Assembly: GCF_014203705.1 (NCBI RefSeq)
Contig: NZ_JACHJR010000002.1
Coordinates: 1-64,000 of the forward strand
From: Kitasatospora gansuensis
Lineage (GTDB): Bacteria > Actinomycetota > Actinomycetes > Streptomycetales > Streptomycetaceae
Length of the DNA stretch: 64,000 nt
Reading direction: 5' to 3'
Shown here: piece after piece, positions 1 through 8,218 of the stretch
Layout of the letters: each line of letters starts with the position of its first letter
Position numbering within the stretch: the stretch's first letter is position 1
Notes under the pieces: generated by a model
The model's input: the letters and a program-made list of their open reading frames with translations, nothing else
Databases searched by the model: none
Told to the model about the DNA's origin: nothing
Program-made: the position numbers and the translations under genes

Positions 1-85
1 GATCTCCCCGCGCGCAGCCGGCCTGGAGCGGCCGCCCGTGTGTTGGGTGCCACCGGGAGCCGGTCGTGGCGGGCCGGGGGAGTGG

Positions 86-628
86 TCAGTGGGTGGGGCG
101 GTCGGTCCGGTAGATGAAGTGCAGGCGGTCGTCGGCGGGGTTGTCGGGCTCCAGGGATGCCTCGGCGCAGCGGTGGAGTCCGGCTTTCTCCAGCATCCGC
201 CAGGAGGCCCGGTTGGCGCGGTGGACGGGGATGACGATGCTCTGCGCGTCGGGGTGGTCGGTCCAGGTGGCCGTGATGATCGCCTCGATGATGCGGGTGC
301 CGAGTCCTTGGCCGGTCAGCCGGGGGTCGCCGATGAGGTAGTCGAGGGTGATCGCCTGGTCGGGGATCTCGGTCTGGGAGGCGAGTTCGCCGAGGTACTG
401 GGGGTAGTCGGCGAGCCGGCACCGCTGGACCAGGGCGACCGGGGCTCCGTCGAGGGCGACGAGGAAGTCCTCCGAGGGCTCCTCGCCCCGGACGGCCGGT
501 GCGAAGTGGCGGGCGATCGCCTCGGGTGAGGTGTCGTGGTTCCACCAGCGGGCGACATGGGGCTGCAGGAGCCACTGCCTCAGTTGCGGGAAGTCCGGTT
601 CGCCGACTCTGCGCCAGGTGATCGTCAC
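86..628 (-). CDS. GNAT N-acetyltransferase, AAC(6')-like
   Basis: This 180-residue protein has the layout of the GNAT acetyltransferases that use acetyl-CoA to acylate amines, in the branch that includes aminoglycoside 6'-N-acetyltransferases and siderophore acyltransferases. Visible marks are an N-terminal WWNHD segment, LDYLIGDPRLTGQGLGTRIIE (the acetyl-CoA pyrophosphate-binding loop, here G-Q-G-L-G-T) and the C-terminal NRASWRMLEKAGL motif typical of this fold. I chose the GTG start because a GAGG sits 6 nt upstream; a longer reading from an ATG at 694 has no obvious ribosome binding site. The gene stands alone, so its substrate cannot be told. Family assignment is firm; an antibiotic-modifying role is only possible. 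Confidence 0.85.
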   Translation of the reverse strand: MTITWRRVGEPDFPQLRQWLLQPHVARWWNHDTSPEAIARHFAPAVRGEEPSEDFLVALDGAPVALVQRCRLADYPQYLGELASQTEIPDQAITLDYLIGDPRLTGQGLGTRIIEAIITATWTDHPDAQSIVIPVHRANRASWRMLEKAGLHRCAEASLEPDNPADDRLHFIYRTDRPTH

Positions 629-685
629 GGGAGGCCTCACGGGATCGGGCGGGTGTGTGGGGCCTTTATCCCAGACGCACCGCCG

Positions 686-925
686 CCGCGTCACCGGGAT
701 TCCCGCCCGCCCCGCGCCGGTGGACCGCCGCTCCGCCGCTCCGCCGGACCGCCGCTCCGCCGGACCGCCGCTCCGCCGGAGCGCTGCGTCACCTGATGCC
801 GCGTCACCGGGATTCCCGCCCGCCCGGCGCCGGTGGACCGCCGCGGCCGCGCGCCGCCGGACCGCCGCTCCGCCGGACCGCTGCGCCGGCGGACCGCTGC
901 GCCGGCGGACCGCTGTGTCATCTGA
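686..925. repeat. GC-rich imperfect tandem repeats
   Basis: The gap between the acetyltransferase and the kinase is built of short G/C repeats related to CCGCCGCTCCGCCGGA. A longer unit that begins GCGTCACCGGGATTCCC occurs at 688 and again at 801, a period of 113 bases. A third partial copy of the CTGATGCCGCGTC edge lies near 921. No credible gene is seen here. The rest of the gap, up to 1202, holds nothing I can identify beyond the kinase ribosome binding site. Confidence 0.6.
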
Positions 926-1202
926 TGCCGCGTCGTCTGGTCCTGTGTCGGTCCTGCCCGGTGTGGCCGGCGGCCGGGCTCTTGGGTGGGACCGGCCATC
1001 AATGGCCGGTGCCCGTGGCCTGGTGCTGTGGGTGGTGGGGTGGCCATCATCGCGGCGGCGGCCCGTCGGAGCCCGCGCCGGCGAGGCGTCCGGGGCCGTG
1101 TCCGCGAAACCCTTCCCCTTCTGCCGAACGTGAGACAGACATGCTGACTGTGCTGCCCGGCGGGCTGCTCGTGCCTGCGGCGACCGTGCCGGGGGTGGCG
1201 TG

Positions 1203-2882
1203 GTGAAGGCGCTCCAGGACGGTGATCCGCGGCGGGTGGGCCCGTACGAGCTGCTCGGTGTGCTCGGGGCGGGCGGTATGGGGCGGGTCTACCTCGGGCG
1301 GCTGGGTGAGGTTCTGGTCGCGGTGAAGGTGATCAATGAGGAGTTGACGCAGAACGGTGACTTCATCGCCCGGTTCCGGCGGGAGGTGACCGCGACGCGG
1401 GCGATGTCGGGGCCGTACTTCGCGGCGATCGTGGACCATGACGTGGACGCCGAGCAGCCGTGGCTGGCGACCGAGTACGTGCCGGGTCCGACGCTGAACG
1501 CGGTCATCGCCGAGCACGGGCCTCTGGACGTCGTGTCGGTGCGGGCGCTGGGGGTGCGCCTGGCCCAGGCGCTGGGTGCGATCCACGCGGCGGGGCTGGT
1601 GCACCGGGACGTCAAGCCCGGCAACATCCTGCTGGGGGCGGACGGGCCGAGGCTGATCGACTTCGGGATCGCGCGGGGTGCGGCGGTGACCACTCTGACG
1701 CAGACGGGGGTGCTGGGCACGCCCCAGTTCATGGCGCCGGAGCAGCTGCAGGTGCGGGGGCGGGTCACGGCGGCGGCCGACGTGTTCGCGCTGGGGCTGG
1801 TGCTGGCCTTCGCGGCGACGGGGGAGCATCCGTTCGGGCAGACGGACTCCTTCGCGTTCGGGTTCCGGATCGTGCACGAGGAGCCGGACCTCGAGCAGGT
1901 CCCGGCGGACCTGGCCGGTGCGGTCCGCCGCTGTCTGGCCAAGGACCCGGGTGAGCGGCCGACCCCCGGGCAGCTGGGCGCGATGCTGGGCCTGGGGGAG
2001 GAGACCCTGGACCGCAGCGGCCTGGCGGTGCTGATCCGGCACGCGGGCGACACCGAGATTCCGTCCCCGCCGCGTACCCCGACGGAGCGCAACCACGTCG
2101 AACGCCCGCCCCGGCGGCGCCGGGCGCCGATCGCGCTGGCAGCCGTCGTCGCCGTTGCCGTCGGCACGGCCGTCACCGTCGCGCTGGCCCCGGGCGGCGG
2201 CACCCCGCAGGGCCTGGGCCCGACGGGCACAAGCCCCACCGGCTCGGCGGTGTCGGTGACGCCCACCGCACCGACGGCGTCCGCCGACCCGGGCAGCCCC
2301 ACGGCCACCACGCCGCCGCCCCCGTCGCCGGCGCCCCAGGCGTCGGGCAGCGCGCCCGTCACCGAGCCGCCGCCGACGGGCGGCACCGACGGGTCGTCGG
2401 GCGGCGCGGCCGGCGGCACAACCGGCGGCGGCAAGAGCACCGGCAGCACGTCAGGAAGCGCCGGGGGCACCGGAAACGCCGCGGGCGGCGGTGGCGGTAC
2501 GCCGGGCGGGAACACCGCGGCGCCGGCGCCCGCGCCCAGGACCACGCCGGCCCCCACGCCGACCCCCACACCTCCGCCCCCGCCCCAGGGTTCGCCGCCT
2601 GCGGCGATGCCGGGCTACAACGCGACCTTCGACCACGGCTGCGTCGGGGCCTGCGACATGCCGCTCACCATGACGTGGTCCGCGCAGCCGGACGCGACCC
2701 GCTACGACGTCCGGTACGACAACCAGACCAGGAAGGTGAACACCGTCTACTCGACCTCGGGCACCAGCTACCACCTCACCGGCCCGTACTCCGGCGACCA
2801 CGTCTGCATCGCGCTGCGGGCGGCCAACCAGTACGGGGCGTCCGCGTGGACGGAGACCTACTGCTTCGACACCCCGTACTGA
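1203..2882 (+). CDS. Membrane Ser/Thr protein kinase with exported FN3-like domain
   Basis: This is a bacterial eukaryotic-type protein kinase (PknB-like), 559 residues. The kinase domain covers about residues 12-265: glycine loop GAGGMG at 21-26, ATP-binding Lys42 in VAVKV, catalytic loop HRDVKPGN with Asp136, DFG with Asp153, and an MAPE motif after a Thr-rich activation loop. One membrane span lies at about 306-328 after an RRRR stop-transfer stretch. A low-complexity Pro/Ser/Thr/Gly linker follows (about 330-463), then a compact outer domain at 464-559 with four cysteines and a fibronectin-III feel (TMTWSAQPDATRYDVRYDN). That outer domain recurs almost unchanged in the protein at 45093-45884. 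The start is a GTG 7 nt after GGGGG. It probably senses an extracellular signal and phosphorylates unknown cytosolic targets. Confidence 0.93.
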   Translation: MKALQDGDPRRVGPYELLGVLGAGGMGRVYLGRLGEVLVAVKVINEELTQNGDFIARFRREVTATRAMSGPYFAAIVDHDVDAEQPWLATEYVPGPTLNAVIAEHGPLDVVSVRALGVRLAQALGAIHAAGLVHRDVKPGNILLGADGPRLIDFGIARGAAVTTLTQTGVLGTPQFMAPEQLQVRGRVTAAADVFALGLVLAFAATGEHPFGQTDSFAFGFRIVHEEPDLEQVPADLAGAVRRCLAKDPGERPTPGQLGAMLGLGEETLDRSGLAVLIRHAGDTEIPSPPRTPTERNHVERPPRRRRAPIALAAVVAVAVGTAVTVALAPGGGTPQGLGPTGTSPTGSAVSVTPTAPTASADPGSPTATTPPPPSPAPQASGSAPVTEPPPTGGTDGSSGGAAGGTTGGGKSTGSTSGSAGGTGNAAGGGGGTPGGNTAAPAPAPRTTPAPTPTPTPPPPPQGSPPAAMPGYNATFDHGCVGACDMPLTMTWSAQPDATRYDVRYDNQTRKVNTVYSTSGTSYHLTGPYSGDHVCIALRAANQYGASAWTETYCFDTPY

Positions 2883-2889
2883 CGGGCCG

Positions 2890-3474
2890 TCACGGTGGCG
2901 GGTACACGGCGTCCAGGAGGCCGCGGACGAACCGGTCGGGGTCATCGAGGCCGGCGTGGGCCAGGGTGGCGGGGCCGCCGGTGAGCAGGTGGGGGATGGC
3001 GGCGTGCAGGGCGAGGGTGACGGCGGCGGCCGCTGCACGGTGACGGGCAGCCCGCCAGGCGCTTGGGCGTGTTCGAAGCCCGTGAAGTCCGCGGCCGCGA
3101 TCGGGTCGAGGACGGCGGCGAGTTCGCTGCGGCGGGCCGCCTCGTTCTGCAGTTCCAGGTAGGCGAGCATGCGGGGGCGGCCGGGGCCCGCGACGTCGCG
3201 CAGCAGTGCGCCGAGCAGGGCCGCCAGGCCCTCACGATCCGTGGGTCCGGCCCGGCCGGCCGTCAGTTCCGCGGTCACCCGGCGGTACTGCTCGACGCAG
3301 CGCTCGGCCGCGGCGCGCAGCAGGGCGTCCCGGGTGGGGAAGTAGTTCTTCGCGGTGCCCGGCGGCACGGCGGCGGCCGCGTCCACGGCCCGGTGCGTCA
3401 GTCCTCGTTCCGCCCGCGGCGGCCAGGACCTCGATCGCGGCGTCGCGCAGCAGATCCCGGCGGTTCCCAGTCAC
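2890..3474 (-). pseudogene. TetR-family repressor, two frameshifts
   Basis: Read across two frameshifts, this encodes a TetR repressor closely related to the intact one at 43835-44458. The N-terminus NRRDLLRDAAIEVLAAAGG runs from a GTG start preceded by AAGGAAG. An extra base near 3411 (in GGAACGAGG on the coding strand) breaks the frame before LTHRAVDAAAAVPPGTAKNY. A missing base near 3039 then moves the tail AAAVTLALHAAIPHLL to another frame. The DNA-binding helix region PPGTAKNYFPTRDALL is intact. It lies divergent from the monooxygenase at 3581 with a palindrome between them, so it probably repressed that gene. Both lesions could be real decay or base-calling errors. Confidence 0.8.
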
Positions 3475-3522
3475 CGTCAACTTCCTTCTTTCGGTCGGTT
3501 CGTTGACCACGATACCCCAGCC

Positions 3523-3541
3523 GTGGTACCACATCTGTGGT
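3523..3541. promoter_or_regulatory. TetR operator GTGGTACCACATCTGTGGT
   Basis: Two overlapping palindromes are visible: GTGGTACCAC and ACCACA-TC-TGTGGT. The same 19-base arrangement, differing only in the two-base centre (GA instead of TC), lies upstream of the paralogous TetR gene at 44502-44520. The flank TACCCCA is also shared. A conserved palindrome before both paralogous repressors is good evidence for an autoregulatory operator. Confidence 0.75.
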
Positions 3542-3580
3542 GGTCCGCTGCTGGGCGGACCCGGCGACCGGGGGCGTGTG

Positions 3581-4635
3581 ATGACGGGTACGGCCGTTGT
3601 GGTGGGCGCGGGAGTGGGCGGGCTGGCGACGGCGATCGGGCTGCGCCGGGCGGGCTGGCGGGGTGACGGTGCGCGAGCGCCGCACCGAAGTGGAGTGCTA
3701 CGGCACCGCGTTTCGCTCTCCACCCCGGTGCGCAGGACGCCCTGGAGCGGCTCGGCGTGGGCGAGGCGGTGCGCGCCCGCGCGGTGCCCTACCGATCCGC
3801 GCAGGTCCGCACCCCAGGCGGGCGGGTGCTGGCCCAGCTCCCGCTGGAGCGCCTCGAACGCAAGGCGGGCCGCCCCGAACTGCTGATCTCCCGGCCCTAC
3901 CTGATCGACGCGCTGCTGGCCCGGCTGGACGCCCTGGGCGAGGTCACCGTCCGCCTCGGCGAGAACGTCACCGACCCGGCCGCGCTGGCGGACGGGTACG
4001 ACCTGGTCGTCGGCGCCGACGGCATCAACAGCGCGGTGCGGGAGGCGTGGTTCGGCAGCGGAAGCGGCCCGCGGAAGGTGGGCTCGGTCGCCTGGATCGG
4101 CATCGCCGACCTCGACAGCGCCGTGCACGGCGAGACCTGGGGCCGGGGCCGCTTCTTCGGCCTGACCCCCATCGAGGCGGGCCGCACCAACTGGTACGCC
4201 GCCGTCCCCGAGGGCACCGACGCGGCCGGCCTGCGCGCCCTCTTCGAGGGCTGGCACGACCCCATCCCCCGCATCCTGGAGCGCGGCGACCCCGCGACGT
4301 GGCTGCGTTACGAGATGCGCCACCTCTTCCCCGCCCTGCCCACCTTCGTCCACGCCGGCCAGGCCGGCAAGGTCGCCCTGGTCGGCGATGCGGCCCACGC
4401 CATGACCCCCAACCTCGGCCAGGGCGCCTGCACCGCCCTCCTCGACGCCGAAGCCCTCACCCGCGCCGTCACCCACCACGGCCGCTTGGCCCTCCCGGCC
4501 GCCCTGCGCGCCTACGACCGCGAACGCCGCCGCACCGCCCAGCGCACCGCCCTCGCCTCCCGCACCCTGCACCGCATCGTCTCCACCGAACGCACCTGGC
4601 TCCGCGACACCGCGGCCCGCCTCCTGCCGGGCTGA
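3581..4635 (+). pseudogene. FAD-dependent monooxygenase, two frameshifts
   Basis: This is a class A flavin monooxygenase of the PHBH-like fold. The first frame gives the Rossmann motif GAGVGGLATAIGLRRAGW. An extra base near 3660 (GGCGGGGTG) moves VTVRERRTEVECYGTAF to a second frame. Another extra base near 3708 (GTTTCGC) moves ALHPGAQDALERLGVGEAV and the remaining 290 residues to a third frame. That long frame contains the DG motif VVGADGINSAVRE and the second FAD motif LVGDAAHAMTPNLGQGA. Both lesions are single-base gains in homopolymers. If they are sequencing errors the gene is a normal protein of about 350 residues. It is divergent from the TetR relic and shares its operator, so it was probably the repressor's target. 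Confidence 0.85.
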
Positions 4636-4739
4636 CCCGCCCCGGGGGCCCCGACAGCAGCAGCTCGACCGCTGCCCACCGTCCAGGCCGCTCCGCGCCT
4701 GCCCGGAAATCCATCTCCGGAAGGCCGGCTGAGGAGCGG

Positions 4740-5435
4740 TCAGTCGGCGCTTCCGGGCCAGGGGTTCTGCCCGGGTTGGACGTATTCCATTTTCAGGGAG
4801 ACACCGGCGGGGTTGGACCATGGCTGCAGTTGCACACAGAGCAGGGTGCGGTCCGTGATCCACTCGGTGGGGTGGCAGTCCCGCCCGTGTGAGTCGAGGT
4901 CCCAGCCGTGGTCGAGGTGTGAGCGCAACTGCGCGTAGACCGCGCTGAGATCCGGTTCGGCCGGGCTGGAGACGTAGTAGGTGGCTCTGCAGAGTCCCGT
5001 TGCGCAGCTCTGGGATCCGTCTTCGGTGGAGAGCCCGGCGGGGAGGGACAGCTGCTCGATGCCAGGGATCTGCTCGGCCCGGCTTCCGGTCCAGTACAAG
5101 GCACCCGCCCACAGGCACGCGATCATCGGGTAGAGGGTGAACACGACGACGCTCGCCGTCCCGATCACCGGCGGTTCACGGTGCCCGGCCTTCGCGTGCC
5201 GTGCATCCATCACCAAGCCGGTCAGCACCAGCGGGACCGGCAGCAGGATTGCTGCCAAAAGGACGTCGTGCTGCCCTTGCCGGAGCTGCAGGACGCGGCT
5301 CGCCAGGCACCCGGCCGTGACCGCGCACACGAGCAGCAGGGCGGCAACCGTCTCTCGTAGGCCCCGCCGCCGGACCGAGGGCCACCAAGCCGCCAACGGG
5401 CACAGCACAACGAGCGTCACCATGGCCACAAGCAT
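4740..5435 (-). CDS. Small integral membrane protein with extracytoplasmic tail
   Basis: I do not recognise this 231-residue protein. The first half holds about four hydrophobic spans (MVTLVVLCPLAAWW, AALLLVCAVTAGCLA, LLAAILLPVPLVLTGLVM, ASVVVFTLYPMIACLWAGALYW). The second half, about 110 residues, is polar, has paired cysteines (SCATGLC, DCH, LCVQ), and probably lies outside the cell. The ATG start is preceded by GGAGGGG at 7 nt; an upstream in-frame extension to 5813 is proline-rich noise. It stands between the monooxygenase relic and the L7/L12-like gene. Function unknown. Confidence 0.7.
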   Translation of the reverse strand: MLVAMVTLVVLCPLAAWWPSVRRRGLRETVAALLLVCAVTAGCLASRVLQLRQGQHDVLLAAILLPVPLVLTGLVMDARHAKAGHREPPVIGTASVVVFTLYPMIACLWAGALYWTGSRAEQIPGIEQLSLPAGLSTEDGSQSCATGLCRATYYVSSPAEPDLSAVYAQLRSHLDHGWDLDSHGRDCHPTEWITDRTLLCVQLQPWSNPAGVSLKMEYVQPGQNPWPGSAD

Positions 5436-5541
5436 TCGGTGCCCCTCCGTTGACCGCGCCCCCGGCGGACAGACGCCGCCCCGGGGAGCGCGGTTCCACG
5501 GCGCGGCCGCCGGCCCTGCGCCGTCCGCGGCCTGTGGGTGT

Positions 5542-5934
5542 TCAGGTTCCCGAGTGGGTGGTGTGGCCGGGCAGGGGCCCGTAGGCGGTGCAGAACTCGC
5601 AGCCGCAGCTGGTGAGGGAGTTGGCCTGGCAGTGGGCGGTGGGCCAGTACCGGGAGGCGCACGGGCCGGGGCCGACGGGGGTTTCGTCGTCGGGCAGGGT
5701 ACGCCGGCACCAGTCGCACCGGACGGCGGCGGGCACGCCGGCCTGGCGCAGCCGCCGGGCGGCTGCCTCGGCGTCGGCGAAGGGGATGTCCTCGCGTGCG
5801 GTGACGGGCGCACGGTCCAGCAGTTGTCGGCTGTGCCACAGGCTCAGGTTGGTGACCGCGACGACCGCTCGCAGGGCCGCTGGCCCGCCGGCCGAGGCGT
5901 CGGTCAGCAGGACAGCGAACTGAGGGTCCTCCAC
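5542..5934 (-). CDS. Ribosomal L7/L12 C-terminal-like domain fused to cysteine-rich zinc-binding tail
   Basis: The first 70 of 130 residues follow the pattern of the ribosomal L7/L12 C-terminal domain: FAVLLTDASAGG (beta strand), ALRAVVAVTNLSLWHSRQLLDRAP (the helix pair that in L7/L12 reads as K-x-x-R-x-x-T-x-L-x-L-x-E-A-K-x-L-V-x-x-A-P) and DAEAAARRLRQAGVPAAVR. The lysines that in L7/L12 contact GTPase factors are not kept. The tail has CDWC, then CASRYW, HC, CGCEFC, a likely zinc knuckle. The GTG start is preceded by GGAGGAGAG. It is not a ribosomal protein; a role in protein-protein contact is my guess. Confidence 0.75.
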   Translation of the reverse strand: MEDPQFAVLLTDASAGGPAALRAVVAVTNLSLWHSRQLLDRAPVTAREDIPFADAEAAARRLRQAGVPAAVRCDWCRRTLPDDETPVGPGPCASRYWPTAHCQANSLTSCGCEFCTAYGPLPGHTTHSGT

Positions 5935-6061
5935 AGCTCTCCTCCGGACCGGTCGATGCGGGTGCCGCCCCCAGTCAACCGTTTGGAAGACAGCGAGTCC
6001 AAGGGGAAACCGTGCCGCTGCTCCCTCGCCCCGGAACACCGGCCTCGGGCAGGCTGCGCCG

Positions 6062-6240
6062 GTGACTTCCCACCTGCAGCGATACCTGCACGGTGATCAC
6101 GAGGGCGCCTGGGCCGACCTGCGGCGCCTGGGCCCGATGCCCTGGCGGAGGACTGTGCCGCCGTCGCGGCCGAGACCATGCGAAGGGTCTCTCGGCACGT
6201 CGCCCGCCTCGCCGACGCCCTCACCGCTCTCGGCCCGCGA
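6062..6240 (+). pseudogene. N-terminal scrap of a conserved actinomycete protein
   Basis: The frame from the GTG at 6062 reads VTSHLQRYLHGDHEGAWADL, then after a one-base shift near 6137 the next frame continues ALAEDCAAVAAETMRRVSRHVARLADALTALG. Together this matches the start of a family I have seen often in Streptomyces as a hypothetical protein of several hundred residues. Only the first 60 or so codons remain. The rest of the gap 5935-6318 holds nothing else. Confidence 0.5.
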
Positions 6241-6318
6241 CCCCCCACCCCGGGCTGCCCGCCAAGTACCGGCCGCCCCCGGGCATTTCGCGGCCCGGCC
6301 CGCTGCGATGATGACCGG

Positions 6319-6657
6319 ATGAACGAGGACCCAGCCGCGCCGATGCCCGTCATCCTCGGCATCGACGACCTCCGGCCGCTCCCCAGAGCCACCCGGATCG
6401 CCCGCACGAGCCGCGACGGCATCCAGCTCCTCCGGGAGCACCGCGACGGCTACATCGACGAACTCTGGCTCGACCACGATCTCGGCGGCGACGACAACAT
6501 CCTGCCCGTGGTGACCCTCCTGGAGGAAGCCGCCTTCCACGGACAGCCCTTCGACATCGGAACGGTCTTCGTCCACAGCGCCAACCCCACCGGCGCGGCA
6601 ACCGTCGTCCAGGCACTGACGCGCTGGAACTACCGGGTCCGCCGGGCAACGGCCTAG
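6319..6657 (+). CDS. cREC-type receiver-like domain protein
   Basis: This 112-residue protein matches the stand-alone 'cyclic-phosphate processing receiver' (cREC) type. Motifs are LGIDDLRPLPRATRIARTSRDGI (acidic pocket after strand 1), DELWLDHDLGGDDN (the receiver aspartate region, LDHDLG) and IGTVFVHSANPTGAATVVQAL, where HSANP is the family signature. It has no output domain and no neighbouring kinase. The ATG follows GGAT with little Shine-Dalgarno character. Family members are predicted to handle cyclic-phosphate ends or ligands rather than accept phosphate from a histidine kinase; that is knowledge of the family, not shown here. Confidence 0.75.
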   Translation: MNEDPAAPMPVILGIDDLRPLPRATRIARTSRDGIQLLREHRDGYIDELWLDHDLGGDDNILPVVTLLEEAAFHGQPFDIGTVFVHSANPTGAATVVQALTRWNYRVRRATA

Positions 6658-6797
6658 CGAAGCAGGCCAAGGCCCGGGTGCCGAAGCCGTGCCCCCAGGG
6701 TGAACCGGGCAACTCGGCCTCACCGCACGGACGTTGACACCACTGCCGCCGAACGACCGCCCCGCTGCGCCGTACGGGACGGCACGGCGCGGTCCGT

Positions 6798-7118
6798 TCA
6801 GTGGAGGCGGGAGCGTTCCCGGGTCCGGGAGGGGCCGGCCGTGGAGCGGCGGGTCCTGGCGGGCCGGGTCGGCCGCGGGTTTGCGGCGGGGGTTTCGGCG
6901 CGGGCGGCCTGCGCCGCGAGGGCGGCCTGCAGTGCCTGCCGGGCGGCCGCCAGTGCGATCGCCGCGGCCGGCTGCGGCTCGGCGATCTTGTGGCGGGCCA
7001 TCAGTTCCTGGCAGGGGCTGCACCACACGGGGCTGGCCGGCGAGCCGTCGCCGTAGCGCAGGTCCTCCGGCGGCAGGTAGTGGGTGCCGCACTCGAGGCA
7101 TTCGAAGAGCAGGCGCAT
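6798..7118 (-). CDS. Zinc-ribbon protein with alanine-rich helix
   Basis: A 106-residue protein beginning MRLLFECLECGTHYLP, with two CxxC pairs (CLEC, CSPC) about 30 residues apart that form a likely zinc ribbon. An Ala/Gln-rich helix (AAAIALAAARQALQAALAAQ) and a basic, Pro/Arg-rich tail follow. Its ATG overlaps the stop of the upstream gene (TGATG), so the two are translationally coupled. The tail suggests nucleic acid contact, but I see no homologue that fixes a function. Confidence 0.65.
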   Translation of the reverse strand: MRLLFECLECGTHYLPPEDLRYGDGSPASPVWCSPCQELMARHKIAEPQPAAAIALAAARQALQAALAAQAARAETPAANPRPTRPARTRRSTAGPSRTRERSRLH

Positions 7119-7309
7119 CAGGCCCACGTCCCTGATCCGCCGCACCGTTCGCACGCCGAGGTGTGGTGTTCGACCCGCTGGGTCAGGGTGCCGGTGCCGG
7201 GGTCGATGTCGTGGGTGTGCCGGGTCTTGTCCGTCACCCGGCGGCCGCCGCACGCCGGGCAGAGCCGCGGCTGTGGCGCGCCGCCCGGTCCCGCGTCCTG
7301 TCCGCTCAT
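7118..7309 (-). CDS. Small DnaJ-type zinc-finger protein
   Basis: A 63-residue protein with LCPACGG near the N-terminus and CERCGGSG near the C-terminus: the two CxxCxG motifs of the DnaJ central zinc finger, here without a J domain. Stand-alone versions are common in Streptomyces and have no settled role. It is coupled by a TGATG overlap to the downstream zinc-ribbon gene, so the pair is probably made together. Confidence 0.65.
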   Translation of the reverse strand: MSGQDAGPGGAPQPRLCPACGGRRVTDKTRHTHDIDPGTGTLTQRVEHHTSACERCGGSGTWA

Positions 7310-7483
7310 GGACTCCGCCCTTCCCGCGATTCACATGTGCCGTCACCGTAGCGGAACGACCGCACTGCGTCAGCACCATGGCCGCAGGCACACACTTCCG
7401 GCACATGCCCGCCCGGCCGGCGTCGTACGCCCGCACGAGAGCCGAACGGCAACCGCACCCGGGAACAACGGTTGCGGAAGTTC

Positions 7484-8146
7484 CTAGCCGAGTGCCGTGA
7501 CCCCCAGCAGCAGGACGCGCAGGCCGTTGTCGATCGCCGCGTCCCGTTCGGCGGCCGAGAGGCCGGGCTGGAGGTTGACGAGGATGGTGGCCAGCCCGTG
7601 CACGGTGGCCCAGCTGGCCGTCACCGCCGCGCCGGTCTCCTGCGGCGGCAGGATTCCCGCCCCGGTCAGCCGCTCGAGCGCCGCCAGGAGGATCGCGTCG
7701 GGCTGCGGCTGCCCCTGGGCGTCGGGGGCCGGCTGGTGGCCGGCCGATCCCGGGGTGCCGACCCCCGAGGGGTTGCCGTCCATGGCGGTCCGGAACAGTC
7801 CCGGCTCCTCGAGCGCGAACCGCACGTACGCGCGGCCGACTTCGCCCAGGTGGAACACGGCCGCCGCGCGCGGCCCAGGGGGCTCGGGGACGGCCGCGAC
7901 ATGGGCCGCCATGGCCGCTCCCAGCTCGCACAGGGCCTGTTTGGCCACCGCCGCCTTCAGTGCGGCCAGGGTCTTGAAGTGGCCGTACGCGGAGTTGGGG
8001 GCGACCCCGACGAGGCGGGTGACCTCGCGCAGGACCACCGCCTCCGGCCCGCCGGTGCGGGCCAGTTCGATGCCCGCTGTGATCAGTGCCGCCCGCAGGT
8101 CGCCGTGGTGGTAGGTGGTGCGGGTGCGGCGGGTGGGCTGGGTCAT
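7484..8146 (-). CDS. TetR/AcrR regulator with WHG-type C-terminus
   Basis: A 220-residue repressor. The start TYHHGDLRAALITAGIELARTGG is the hallmark of the TetR subgroup with the WHG C-terminal domain, and VTRLVGVAPNSAYGHFKTLAAL is its helix-turn-helix. In the C-terminal half, ASWATVHGLATIL carries the W-x-x-x-H-G motif that names the domain. The ATG sits just after a GGATCC, with no strong ribosome site. It lies 72 nt downstream of the DUF2306 gene on the same strand; members of this subgroup commonly regulate a DUF2306 membrane protein next to them, so it probably acts at the promoter near 9010. Confidence 0.85.
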   Translation of the reverse strand: MTQPTRRTRTTYHHGDLRAALITAGIELARTGGPEAVVLREVTRLVGVAPNSAYGHFKTLAALKAAVAKQALCELGAAMAAHVAAVPEPPGPRAAAVFHLGEVGRAYVRFALEEPGLFRTAMDGNPSGVGTPGSAGHQPAPDAQGQPQPDAILLAALERLTGAGILPPQETGAAVTASWATVHGLATILVNLQPGLSAAERDAAIDNGLRVLLLGVTALG

Positions 8147-8218
8147 GTACGGATCCTGGCACGGACGGATCCGGGGCGGCCACCCGCTCCCGCGGCCCTT
8201 GCGGTGGGCGGCCACGGG

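Noticed and set aside
686..925. Possible CRISPR array in the tandem repeats
   Set aside because: Repeats are short, imperfect and directly adjacent, with no unique spacers of constant length and no cas genes nearby.
3232..5118. Long open frame on the minus strand, 628 codons
   Set aside because: It lies antisense to the monooxygenase and has the repetitive Gly/Ala/Val/Gln composition of a third-position shadow in high-GC DNA. Only its upstream-most part overlaps the real TetR relic.
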